From assembly GCA_951394405.1 (NCBI GenBank), contig OX596336.1:2728001-2792000 (forward strand): DNA of 64,000 bases, given 5' to 3'. Below the pieces are notes generated by a model. That model ran no database searches. It saw only the letters and a list, made by a program, of their open reading frames with translations, and was not told the DNA's origin. Below are positions 30,361 through 41,468 of this stretch, in pieces. Source of the DNA: Coprinellus micaceus (taxonomy: Eukaryota > Basidiomycota > Agaricomycetes > Agaricales > Psathyrellaceae). Numbering within the stretch: position 1 is the stretch's first letter; each line of letters begins with the position of its first letter. Position numbers and translations under genes: made by a program.

Positions 30361-33297
30361 ATGTCCTCATCGAAGAAGAAACCCGCCGCGCGTCGGGAGA
30401 AGTCGACCCCACCGGGCGGCCGATCCCGCACGTCGACCCGAGATCCCAGCCTTGCGGCTTCCTCTACACCGAGGCCCCCTTCACGGGCAGCCTCTATGCA
30501 CTCCAACAGGGACCTGTCTCAGGCCCCTCAATCCACCTCGTTAGGGGCGCAAGCCCGCGAACGTTACACGCCGGACGTACCGACCCTTCGGGGCCCGCAC
30601 GGACCATCTCAAACATCGACGAGCACCGAAGCCCAGAGCGACGATGACCCGTTGAACATCAGTGGAGGAGGTACGGAGGACCAGAGCGCCCGCTCTGCCA
30701 CGGTGCCACCGTCCACGGTCTACAGGGAGAAGGATGGGACCGAGGATGACGACGAGAGTGACGAGGAGGAGATAAGTCTTGGCTCGGAAGCGACCAGGAC
30801 GCAATTCCCCACCCCGGCACCCTCCAGCACCCTCACGCTAGAAGACGCCATCTCTTCCCTCAACCGAGCCGCCGAGTTCTTCCTAAGACGGGATCCCCCC
30901 GCAGCAGAACCCGATGCGCTCAAAACCCTATGGTTCACGCTGGACCGAGTCGACGCCGCCGTCCAAGGCTCTGCCTGGAGGACAGCGTTCAAATCCTTGG
31001 AGGACGATGATGACATGGCGACCCCGCCAGGCACTCGCCCTCCTTCCCCTCGCAACCAAGCTACTCCCCGCGCCCAGAGGATTCGATCCCCTCCGATTAA
31101 GTTCGGAAGGATCCCACCCTTTGGGCAAAGGGATAGTGCGGATCCTCTAACCGGCCGAGAGGCTGGCGACACCGCCCACGACGTCCCACTCAACCCTATG
31201 CAGGTCGAGGAGGGCGTCGAGGACAGTATGTATGCCTCGGAACCCGCCGTCGGGGACTGGGCTTCTCACGTCGAGCAGATGAAGGACGAGGACGTAAGCG
31301 TCCCGGCCGACATCATGCGCGGCGTTCTATCCACACGTCCTCAAGGGGACGCGACCTTCGACTGGGCGGCAGAGTTCGAGAAGCAGCAGCAGGCGGAGGC
31401 CAGCCAGTGGGCGTCACCTTTGGTGTCCCCACAGGCGCGGCGTCTGCAGCAGCAGCAGCAAGAGCTTGTGCCCCGTGGTTGGGGAGGGGGAGGAGGTGAG
31501 CCGGCGCAAGCCCCTCCCTCGTCCTCGCAACTCCCAGCATCTCATCCCGAGCTCGGCACCTTGCCAGCTGGGTACAAATCGTGGGACGAGTACTCGACCT
31601 CAATCTCTGCGGCGATCCGTGCGGCCGTCAAGGAGAACTCGAAGGAAGAGCCCCGTTACACTACATCCTCACAGCAACCTGGCCCACCGCCAGGAGGCCA
31701 TCCCACCTGGGACTCGTATCGGCTCGCCGTGGGTGTCAGGCTTCGAGAGAAGCTGCCGCACACCCCCCCGCCCGATGCAGGTGCCCGCACATCCGACTTT
31801 GGTCATGCGACCAATAAAGCCCGCTCGACTGTCGTCCCGCCCAAGAAGAGGAAGAAGGCAGGCAAGCGTCTCCCTACTGGCTCGCCCATCCCGGTGGACC
31901 AGAACCCCATTCCGGAACGTCCCGCCCCTGTGGAGGAACGACCCGAAGATTCTCGGAACGCCCAGGAACCCGCCCCACCTGGCCCGAACCCGAGCCTTCC
32001 GTTCTCTGCGGCTGCACGGAAGCGTGTGCACGACGGAGGCCCGAGGCCGCAGCCTAAAGCCCCCGCCGTCCCCTTCCAGAAAGTCGGCCTTCCAGTCGGC
32101 CCTCAGAAGCCAGTCTCTAAACCCGCGGCCCTCAGGCCGTGGAACGTCGTTGCCAAGGGAGGCAAGACGAAACCAAGTTATGTCGAGGCTGCCGCCACCT
32201 GGGGGCGGGCTCGACCTGACCTTACTCCATCACAGATCGCCAAGATTATCAACGGCGGCCCTGTTCCTCCCCTCCCTCAGGCTAACCCTCCTCTGATCTC
32301 TGCTGGTCCCGTTTCAAGCGGAAAGAAGCAGAAGAAGAAGAAGACGGTTATCCCCGCATCCACAACCAAGGGTCCGCCTCGCACGCAGATCATGGTTCTA
32401 TTCAACCAGAAGGATGGTCGGATCCCCACCATGGATGGCGCGTTCGCCATGGCTGGTATGAACGACATCCTCCAGCGGGCCGGATCAACCCTCCGTGTCC
32501 TATCTGGCAACCAGGCCTATGGAGGCTGGAGCCTTCGAACGACGGACGTCCCGACTGAGCGCGACTTAAATGCCGTGCGAGGTTGGATCACCCAAGTAAT
32601 CCCTGACTGGTCCCGCGATCTGTGGGTCGGTCTTCCTCAGTCCACCAGCTATCTCGCGATATATGGTGTACCCAAATACCGCGTTGGGGGAAATCCTACG
32701 ATTTTCTCTGACATCGACAGTGCGTTCGAGGCATCGCCCTTGAAGCCGCACTACATCACGACAGCCCGTCCCCAGGTCGTCAACTCCGAGTCGAAGGCCT
32801 CCACATCGGTGACCATCTACTTCAACATCTGGGACTCCCAAGCTGGGACCCGTGCGAAGGCCTTGAACAACAAGACCATCAACATCTTCGGCAGGTCCTG
32901 CCTCATCAGGTCAACCCTCCGCCACCCCGGTGTCCCCTACTGCACGAACTGCTGCAAGTGGGGGCACGCTCACTTCATGTGTCGAACTCGTCTCAGGTGT
33001 CCCATCTGCGGCGAGTCTCATTCTCGGGACGAGCATCGCCACCACGCGAGCTGTTGCAAGGGCAAGCCCAAGCAACTCCCAAAGCCGATCCCCCCCACTC
33101 CGGAGGAGATCAAAGTCTGCCCCCATCGTGTACGTTGTATCAACTGCAGGAAGGAGGGCCACGACGCTGAGTCGTCGAAGTGCCCGTTCTGGTACGCGAG
33201 GTTCGACCGCGCCCAGATCGACTCTCTCAATAAGCAGGTGCGTGATCGTCAAGATCGTGGACGGCTTCCTCCTAACCCAGTCCTTCCAAATGTTTAG
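30361..33297 (+). CDS. A8 ORF1: Gag-like zinc-knuckle protein, long subtype
   Basis: Intact 978-residue frame. Acidic low-complexity N-terminal region (TEDDDESDEEEISLGSE), Gln/Pro-rich middle (QQQQELVPRGWGGGGGE), Lys patch KKQKKKKT, a conserved fold of unknown type (NDILQRAGSTLRVLSG to SYLAIYGVPKYRVGG), and three C-terminal Cys/His clusters starting CTNCCKWGHAHFMC. Its stop codon overlaps the ORF2 start by eight bases. Confidence 0.93.
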   Translation: MSSSKKKPAARREKSTPPGGRSRTSTRDPSLAASSTPRPPSRAASMHSNRDLSQAPQSTSLGAQARERYTPDVPTLRGPHGPSQTSTSTEAQSDDDPLNISGGGTEDQSARSATVPPSTVYREKDGTEDDDESDEEEISLGSEATRTQFPTPAPSSTLTLEDAISSLNRAAEFFLRRDPPAAEPDALKTLWFTLDRVDAAVQGSAWRTAFKSLEDDDDMATPPGTRPPSPRNQATPRAQRIRSPPIKFGRIPPFGQRDSADPLTGREAGDTAHDVPLNPMQVEEGVEDSMYASEPAVGDWASHVEQMKDEDVSVPADIMRGVLSTRPQGDATFDWAAEFEKQQQAEASQWASPLVSPQARRLQQQQQELVPRGWGGGGGEPAQAPPSSSQLPASHPELGTLPAGYKSWDEYSTSISAAIRAAVKENSKEEPRYTTSSQQPGPPPGGHPTWDSYRLAVGVRLREKLPHTPPPDAGARTSDFGHATNKARSTVVPPKKRKKAGKRLPTGSPIPVDQNPIPERPAPVEERPEDSRNAQEPAPPGPNPSLPFSAAARKRVHDGGPRPQPKAPAVPFQKVGLPVGPQKPVSKPAALRPWNVVAKGGKTKPSYVEAAATWGRARPDLTPSQIAKIINGGPVPPLPQANPPLISAGPVSSGKKQKKKKTVIPASTTKGPPRTQIMVLFNQKDGRIPTMDGAFAMAGMNDILQRAGSTLRVLSGNQAYGGWSLRTTDVPTERDLNAVRGWITQVIPDWSRDLWVGLPQSTSYLAIYGVPKYRVGGNPTIFSDIDSAFEASPLKPHYITTARPQVVNSESKASTSVTIYFNIWDSQAGTRAKALNNKTINIFGRSCLIRSTLRHPGVPYCTNCCKWGHAHFMCRTRLRCPICGESHSRDEHRHHASCCKGKPKQLPKPIPPTPEEIKVCPHRVRCINCRKEGHDAESSKCPFWYARFDRAQIDSLNKQVRDRQDRGRLPPNPVLPNV

Positions 33298-36200
33298 TAC
33301 AACATTACAGAAGATTAGGGTTTTGTCTTTTAATATTGCTAAGTCCCCCAGTGACCTTGTAGTACTCCTCGAATCGCAATGTAAATCATTGGATATCGTC
33401 TTCTTACAAGAGCCTCCTTGGAGGCTCATCCGCCACGCCCCCTCTGCGCATGACAAAGAAGGTACGGCAGTATGGGGCTCTCCCCGCCACCCTAAGTGGA
33501 CCTGCATGGTCCCTCCCACCGAGCCCGAGACACGTCCGCGTGTCATGGCCTATGTAAATAAGAGATTGGACATTCTACGCCCGACCTACCGTCGAGACCT
33601 TATCGACGATCGAGACGTAATGGTCATCTCCCTGTTCACAGAGGACGAGCCCATGCATCTCATGAATGTATACTCAGACGCCGACCATCGAGCAATTCGT
33701 TTGCTTGACCGCCGCGCAGAATCACTACCGGCCATGGACTACATGGCTGGAGACTTCAACTGTCACTCTAGGGAGTGGGACGATGCCGTTCCTAACCATG
33801 GAGACACAGCCATTCTACTGCTGGAAACAGCAGCCCGTCTAGGTGTGGAATACTCCCCACCTGCCAATCCAGGACCCACCTATGTGTCCTACGCCGATGC
33901 GAACATCAAGTCCGTAATAGACATGGTGTTCGTTCAACCTGCCTATGTACTCTCAGCAGCCCCGCTGAGAGATCATGACCTCAAGGGGACATCGGATCAC
34001 TATCCGCTATCCTCCGTTATCAAACTCAGCAACCATGCTGAGCGAATCAAGGGCCGCACCCTCAAGGAGGATGCGGTGGCCCCATTCTTCATGCAGGTCG
34101 AAAAGGAGATGCCCGGTCTCTCCGACATGTACGATCTCAACACCGCAGAAGGAGTGGAGGAACTCTCTGTGGCGATTGAAAAGGTGTTCTCTGATGCGTG
34201 GTTCGCCCACTCGGAAGAGTACATCATTACTCCCCGCTCAAAAAAGTGGTGGACTGATGAATGTCAGAAGGCGTACGACGAGTGGAAAGCGGATGACTCT
34301 GCTGAAACTCGTGGTGCATTTCGACGTCTTGTAAAAAAGACGAGGCGAGAATTCTTTGATGAGCGCATCAAAGATATCTCAGAAACAGACAAGCGCCCCT
34401 GGGACCTAATGGACTGGGTCAAGGAGCGCAAGAACCCCCGTGCGAGGCTATCCAACATAACGGACAGCCTTGTCACAATCTCGACCAGCTTTGGGGAGCC
34501 TTACACGGCACCTACAACGCAGCCAACGACCGACCGGTCGATCTGAGTCTTCTGGACGAACTCCCCGACGAGCCTGTTAGGGAATGGCCAGTCTTCTCTC
34601 TCTTAGAAATGAGGCAAGCCCTTGAGGCATGCTCATCTCGCTCTGCTCCGGGTCCTGACCATGTTACATGGCAGCACCTGAAGTATATCTTCACTGTACC
34701 TGAATGTGAAAAGGTAGTGATGGACTTGGCCAATGCCTGTTTGAAAACCGGGCACTGGCCAAAACATTTCAAGGACTCGCTCTCGATTATCATACCGAAG
34801 CCGAACAAGCCGTCCTACTCTGCCCCAAAGGCGTTCAGACCCATCGTGCTCTTGAACACCCTTGGTAAATTGGTTGAAAAGATGATTTCCAACCGCATTC
34901 AGTTCGACATGATCAAGTATGATCTCGTCGATCCAAATCAAATGGGAGGGGTGCGTCAGCGCTCCACCGAAGACGCCGGCCTGTTCCTGACACACTTGGT
35001 GCGAACGGGATGGGCAGCAGGGTTAAAGACAAGTGTTGTTGCTTTTGACATCGCCCAGTTCTTCCCGTCCATCAACCACGAGTTCCTACTCGAGGTACTT
35101 CGAAAACAAGGCTTCCATCCCATGGTGGTGACCTTCTTTGAATCTTACCTGGTGGAGCGCCACACATCCTATGTGTGGAATGGCTCTACTTCGGATCCTG
35201 TCCGGGCGGACGTAGGAGTGGGACAGGGCTCTGCCCTCTCACCCGTGCTATCTGCCCTAGTCATAGCTCCAATCATGAAGCTCTTCCGATTAAGGCCAGA
35301 GGGGAAACTCGCTACCTTGATCTCATATGTGGACGATGGCACCATCATCGTCCAGTCTCGCGATGTTGAAGAGAACTGCGTGCATTTATACCATGCATAT
35401 CAGTGCCTTTTCGATATGTTTACAAAGGCAGGGCTCGTCTTAGAACACGACAAGACAGAACTCTTCCATTTCTCCAAGGGCCATACGGACTTCCGTATGC
35501 CCCTTGATCTCGGATATGCCCCCTTCACAGGGGACACCCCTCTGAAACCCAAGCAGTATTGGCGCTACTTGGGCTTCTTCTTCGACCGGTTCTTGTCCTT
35601 CAAAGAACATATCCGGTACTATTCGACCAAGGCTCTCACCACCGTAATGGCAATGAGGATGCTTGGCAACTCTACACGAGGGCTATCGCCCAAGAACAAA
35701 CGAATCCTGTTCCGAGTGTGTGTGATTCCCATCTGCACGTACGGACATAGGTTGTGGTACTATGAGGGCGCCAAGATTCAAGGCGCACTCAAAATTCTAA
35801 CCTCCATGCAGCGCAAGGCAGCATGCTGGATAATAGGAGCGTTTCGTACGTCTCCTACTGGGGGAGTGGAGTGCCTCGCAGGCCTCCCACCCATTCGTCT
35901 TCACCTTCGGAAACTGTCACAGCGTGCTGTCTTCCGAACGGCGACCTTATCTGACACACACCCTCTGCGCTCCCTCCTACCAGAGGAACACAGGGGTAGT
36001 GCCTCTCCCCATTATGGGGCCGCCTGTCACCTCTCTCCGGTGAACCGCGGCCGCGTAAAGGACACTATAGGCCAGACCCTCAGGGGTCTGCCCAAACTGA
36101 CGGAGAAATTTGAGCCATGTGCGGTCGAAAATACTCCGGGATCTAGGATGATGGACCTCTATGGGGCCCAAGTCCACTTCAACAGCTTCCAGCGGTACGG

Positions 36201-37155
36201 CGAAGATATCTTCGAACGGCGCCGACAGGAGCTGAACACTCTATGGAACTCTTTGAGTACCAATAACCGCACGGTGTGCATGGGGGTGGATGCGTCCGTC
36301 CCCAAGACCACTAGGCATAATGTGACCGCAGTCTACGTCTACGAAGGCCTAGGCAACCAACGGAGCAAGGGAGTCACGGTGGCAGGACGTGTCCTGTCAT
36401 CAGATGCCGAGCTCCTAGCGATTCGCATGGCAGTTGGAAGGGCTACGGCCCTAGAAGACTGCGATCGGATTGCGATATTCACTGACTCACTGGCTATGGC
36501 CAAGAGAGCAGTCGATCCGGGGATCCATTCGGGCCAGGCATTTTCGCTTGCAACCTGTAAGGCTCTCCGCACCTGGTTTGCTGCCAAGGCGGACAGACGG
36601 GTGGATTTCATCGAGACCCCTTCAAAGTTGAAATGGGGTCTTCAACATCGTGCTCATCTGCACGCGCGGAGCCTCCCTCCTACTCCGGCAGGAGTGAGAC
36701 CCGCTACTTCCCTCGATAGCGTGCGAAAGCATGTTGCCGACTCTGCACTGGACGCGTGGGCTACTCAGGCACGCAACCCAGACTATCTAGGGCACCAGTT
36801 CATGGTGCTGCGCGACCCCAAGGGGAAGCCAACGCGTCCAACATACTCCAATGGGGGAGTATGGCTCCGACATGTAAACGAGAGTAATGCGCTTTGTGCA
36901 CGCATGTGCAGAGCCATTCTCAACCACGCGCCTACTGGAGAGTACTACTCCCGGTTCCGCATACCTGGCCATGATGATCACGAATGTGAATGCGGCTGTC
37001 CGGTGCAAACTCGTCACCATATTTTCACGCAGTGCGGTGTACTGCAAACATACGATCGGGATCCCCGCTTTGTGCGAGAGCTCGTCTGGTTTTTAGAGGA
37101 CAACCCAAAGGCCTTTGCTTTCGGGTTCCAATACGCCCCACAGGGGGATGGTTGA
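33290..37155 (+). pseudogene. A8 ORF2: endonuclease, reverse transcriptase, RNase H; one 1-bp deletion
   Basis: It would encode about 1,288 residues but for a single-base deletion near 34437 (CCCCCG where other copies have CCCGCCG), so the first frame ends at 34546. Numbering without the lesion: endonuclease Glu 41 (QEPPW), GDFN 154-157, SDH 235-237; reverse transcriptase FDIAQFF Asp 587, GQGSALSP 646-652, YVDD 680-683; RNase H Asp 1001, Glu 1041, Asp 1066, Asp 1151; C-terminal cluster Cys 1233, 1235, 1237, His 1243-1244, Cys 1249. All catalytic residues are present. Confidence 0.92.
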
Positions 37156-37600
37156 GAGGACGCGGCCTCGTCTGGTCTGGACTGGCCTCTGCTGGTTAAA
37201 GGTCTCGCGTGAAGGGAGTTGGGTAGGTACCCCGACATGTCAGTCCTTGCAACTGATGTGGATGAGGGGTACCCGAAGCGCGGTTACCGTGAGGGACACC
37301 GTTCGGGGGCAGGCAAGGTGTGCCCCCGGGGCCCATATCACCTTGTGGCGGACTGGTACTGGTGGGGATTGGACTGGATTGGATGGGAATGCCGACTTAA
37401 CATACCGACCTGCTAGCGCCGCAAGGCCTTTCATTGTCTGTCTGCTGGTTGGGGGTAAAACTTCAAGCGCCGGGCGTCTCCAAATCGTCAATACTCGTGT
37501 TTCATAATTGCAGTAGTACTTAGTTAGTGACGCTCGCGCTTCCTTTGTATGTTGATAGCGACCGGACTGCCATCGTGCCCCGGTATATAAAAGCTGATTT

Positions 37601-37645
<45 letters not shown>

Positions 37646-37648
<3 letters not shown>

Positions 37649-40600
37649 ACAATCCGACGAACTCTCGCAGAAAGCGGGGAATCCGGTCGAGAGTTTCAAG
37701 CACTCCGCAGTGCGTGAAGATGTGACGCCTGGTCTGCGTCGGGTGACCGCACTCACATTCGTGAGTGTCGTGGCCTGGAATATTAAACCTTCGATAGTAC
37801 TCGCCTATCAGGGCATGATTGAGAACGGCTCTGGCGAAACGAGCGCAGAGAATGTTGTCCTCGTTGACATTACGTAGCCACGTACCGCCATTGACGTACG
37901 TGGGACGAAGAGGCTTCCCCTTGGGGTCGCTGAACACCAGGAACTGGTGTCCGAGATAGTCAGGGTCGCGGGCCAAAGTGGTCCACGCATCCAACGCTGA
38001 GTCGGCAACATGCTTGCGCACGCTATCCAACGAAGTTTCCGGCCTCTCCCCCAGAACGATGGGAGGAAGGCTGCGAGCACGAAGGTGTGCTTGGTGCTGA
38101 ATCCCCCACTCCAATTTGGAGAGGACTTCAACAAACATAACCTTGCGGTCAGGGAACCCTGACAGCCAGGCGGCTAGCTTCCGACAGACGGTAAGTGAAT
38201 GAGCCTGCCCAGAATGAACAGACGGATCTACCGCTCGTTTTGCCATGGCAATAGAGTCGGTGAAAATGACTATCCGGTCGCAATCCTCGAGGGACGAACC
38301 CTTAAGGACTGCATTCCGGATCGCAAAGAGCTCGGCGTCAGACGCCAGCACCTTGCCTGCTGCCCAGGCAGACGAGCCAGGGAGGTCTATCGGGCCTTTG
38401 AAGACGAAGGCCGCAGTCGCATGATGCCTGGTCGATGTCTTGGGGACAGACGCGTCCGTCCCAAAACACGCCGTACACGGTTGCCCACGCGCGACGTTGA
38501 ACAGGGTATTGAGTTCGGTACGCCTCCGGTTGAGGGGTTCCTCACCATAGGTATCGTACTCATTGAATTTGACCTGGGCCTCAAAGAGGTCCATAAGTCG
38601 AAGACCTGGCAAGGCCTCCTCCGCGACAGGGGAGAAGACCTCCGTGAGCGAACCCAGATTCTTGGCCGTCTGAGTAATCGCATCACGCACCTTGCCCTGC
38701 TTCTCGAACGGAAGCCAGACAGATGAACCGTAATGTGGATTGGCGCCCTTCCGAAACTCCTCTGGTAGGAGGGAGCGGAGAGGGTGCATTTCCGAGAGTG
38801 TCGCCGTCCTGAAGACCGCCCGTTGGGACAGCTTACGAAGATGAAGACGAATGGGGGGGAGGCCTGCAAGGCACTCGACTCCTCCAGTAGGGGACGTGCG
38901 AAACGCCCCCACAATCCAGCATGCGGCTTTACGCTGCATGGTGGTCAGAGCTTTGAGGGCGCCAACGTTCTTGGCTCCTTCATAGTACCAGAGTCTATGT
39001 CCGTACGTTGCGACCGGGAGGACGCAAGCACGGAATAAGATCCGCTTGTTCTTGGGAGTTAACCCTCGAGTAGAGTTGCCCAGCATTCTCATCGCCATAA
39101 CGGTGGTGAGTGCTTTGCAAGTGTAGTATCGTACGTGCTCCTGGAATGTGAGCTTCCGATCAAAGTAGAAACCCAAGTATCTCCAAAACTTCTTGGGTTT
39201 GAGAGGGGTGTCCCCTGTGAAGGGGGCGACCCCAAGGTCGATAGGGCGATCCCAGCCGGAATGTGTTCTACTGAAGTGGAACAGCTCGTTCTTGGTGTGT
39301 TCCATCACCAAGCCCGCTGCTGTGAATAAGTCGAACATAACCGCGTATGCATGGCGAAGCATCACGCAGTTCGTTGCGATGTCTGGAGACTGAGCCGCGA
39401 AGGATCCGTCATCCACATAGGATATGAGAGTGGTGCCAAGGCCCCGCTCCCGTATGCGATATAGCTTCATGATAGGAGCTACGATGAGCGCAGACAGGAC
39501 TGGGGACGGGGCAGAGCCCTGGCCCACTCCAACATCTGCACGGAATGGTTCCGAGGTGTAGTTGTTCCACACGTAGGACGTGTGTCTCTCCACCAGGTAA
39601 GATTTAAAGAAGGCCACCACCCGAGGGTGGAAGCCCATCTTGCGAAGTACCTCGAGTAGGAACTTGTGGTTGATCGAGGGGAAGAACTGAGCAATGTCAA
39701 AAGCCAACACGCTCGTATGATACCCCTTGGCCCAACCTGTGCGCACCAAGTGTGTCAGGTATAAGCCGGTGTCTTCGGTGGAGCGCTGACGCACCCCTCC
39801 CATTTGATTTGGATCGACAAGATCGTACTTGATCATATCGAACTGAAAGCGGTTGGAAACCATTTTCTCAACCAATTTACCAAGGGTGTTCAGGAGCACG
39901 ATGGGCCTGAACGCCTTTGGCGTGTCGTAGGATGGTTTATTCGGTTTAGGGATAATGACCGATACGGAGTCCTTAAAATGTTTCGGCCAATGCCCCACCT
40001 CCATGCATGCGTTGGCCAAATCGATAATGAGACGCTCGCACTCGGGTGCGGCAAGGATATACTTCAGGTGAGCCCACGTTACATGGTCAGGGCCTGGAGC
40101 GGAGCGCGACAAACACGCTTGGAGAGCCTCTCGCAACTCCAAAGAAGAGAACACCGGCCACTCTCGGACATCGAGGTCCTCCAGCGGTTTCAGTACGCTC
40201 ATATCGATCGGACGATCGTTGGCCGCATTGTAGGTGCCGTGTAGGGCACCCCAAAGCTGGCCGAGTTCGTGACAAGGCTCTCCGTTGAATTGGATAGCCT
40301 CGCTCGGAGGGTTTTTGCGCTCCTTGATCCAGGACATAAGATCCCAAGGACGCCCATGAGTTTCTGAGATATCTTTGATGCGCTCATCAAAGAACTCGCG
40401 TTTGGTCTTTCTTACAACAGACTGAAATGCACGATGGGTCTCAGGGGAGTTATCTCCTTGATATTCGTCATACGCCTTTTGACACTCTTCATCCCACCAC
40501 TTCTTGGAATGAGGAGTGACGATGTACTCTTCAGAGTGGGCAAGCCAAGCTCTGTTGAATACGTCCATGATAGCAGAAGAGAGGGAGTCAATCCCCTCTC

Positions 40601-41462
40601 TGCTACCGAGGTCGTGTACGCCGTTAAGCGCCGGCAAGTCTTGCATGACTTGCACTAAGAACTCCGTCTCTGAATCCGACTTGGGTTTCAGGGTACGGCC
40701 TTGGATCCTCTCGACCGCGTGGTCAAGGTGGATGACGGAGGTGAGCGGAACATGGTCCGACTCTCCTTGGAGGGGAAGGTTTCGGAGCGGGGCGCTCGCG
40801 ATAACCTCCGGAGGGGGGAGGAACACCAGATCTATGACGGACCTGATATTCTCATCGGCTCGGGACACAAAGGTAGGCCCGGTGTTCTGGGGTGGAGCGT
40901 ACTCCAAGCCCAGAGTAGCAGCAGTGTCCATAAGGAGCACCGCCTTCGCCCGGTGGTGAGCGACTTCGTCGTCCCACTGGCTCGAGTGACAATTGAAATC
41001 CCCTGACATATGATGTAGCTGGGGAAGTCGATGCGCACGTTCAGCAATGAGGTCGATTCCTCTGTGCTGATCGTCGGAGTAAACATTCATGAGATGGATA
41101 GGTTCATTCCCCACAAAGAGGGAGATGATCATAACATCCCGATCATCGATAAGGTCTCGACGGTAGGTTGGACGCATAGTGTCCAGACGCCTAGAAATAT
41201 AGGTCAAAACTCGAGGTTTTGTCCCAGGGGCCACGGCCGGCGCGAGGCACGACCATTGTGGGTGACGAGGTGAACCAATCACCTCGGAGCCCTCCTTATC
41301 CGTAGCTGAGGGGGCATGTCTTATTAAGCGCCAGGGCGGCTCTTGGAGAAAGAGAACATCGAATTTATTACATTCGCGCTCGAGAAATACATTCAGAGAC
41401 TCGTAAGACTTCGCAATGTTAAAAGTACATATCCGGAGTTTATTGATTAGCGATCTAACCAT
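37646..41462 (-). pseudogene. B2 ORF2, nearly complete, C-terminus missing
   Basis: Open from ATG 41462 (MVRSLINKLRICTFN) for about 1,270 codons until it runs into the A8 tail. It carries endonuclease (QEPPW, SGDFNCHS, ESDHVPL), reverse transcriptase (FRPIVLLNTLG, FDIAQFFPS, SYVDDGSF) and RNase H (FGTDASVPKTS, DAELFAIR, FTDSIAMAK). In the GQGSALSP motif Leu is replaced by Pro (GQGSAPSP). The terminal codons MENPPAFSFGF to VGIG are absent. Confidence 0.88.
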
Positions 41463-41465
41463 TTA
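37646..41465 (-). mobile_element. LINE B2: family B fragment lacking both ends
   Basis: A minus-strand family B segment limited to ORF2. It stops at its left at LREFVG codons, directly against the A8 tail, so it lacks the last roughly 17 codons, 3' UTR and tail. Its right edge falls within a few bases of the ORF2 ATG, so ORF1 is missing. Lack of the 3' end cannot result from ordinary 5' truncation. Confidence 0.85.
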
Positions 41466-41468
41466 AAA

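Larger units (their letters stand above)
30227..37645 (+). mobile_element. LINE A8: full-length family A element
   Basis: A 7.4-kb complete copy: 5' UTR 30227-30360, ORF1, ORF2 (one frameshift), 3' UTR 37156-37601 ending GCTGATTTC, and a 44-base A-tail (37602-37645), the longest in the window. The left flank is A6 ORF2 and the right flank is family B sequence; the flanks share no target-site duplication. Either recombination has replaced a flank or the assembly joins different loci here. Confidence 0.92.
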
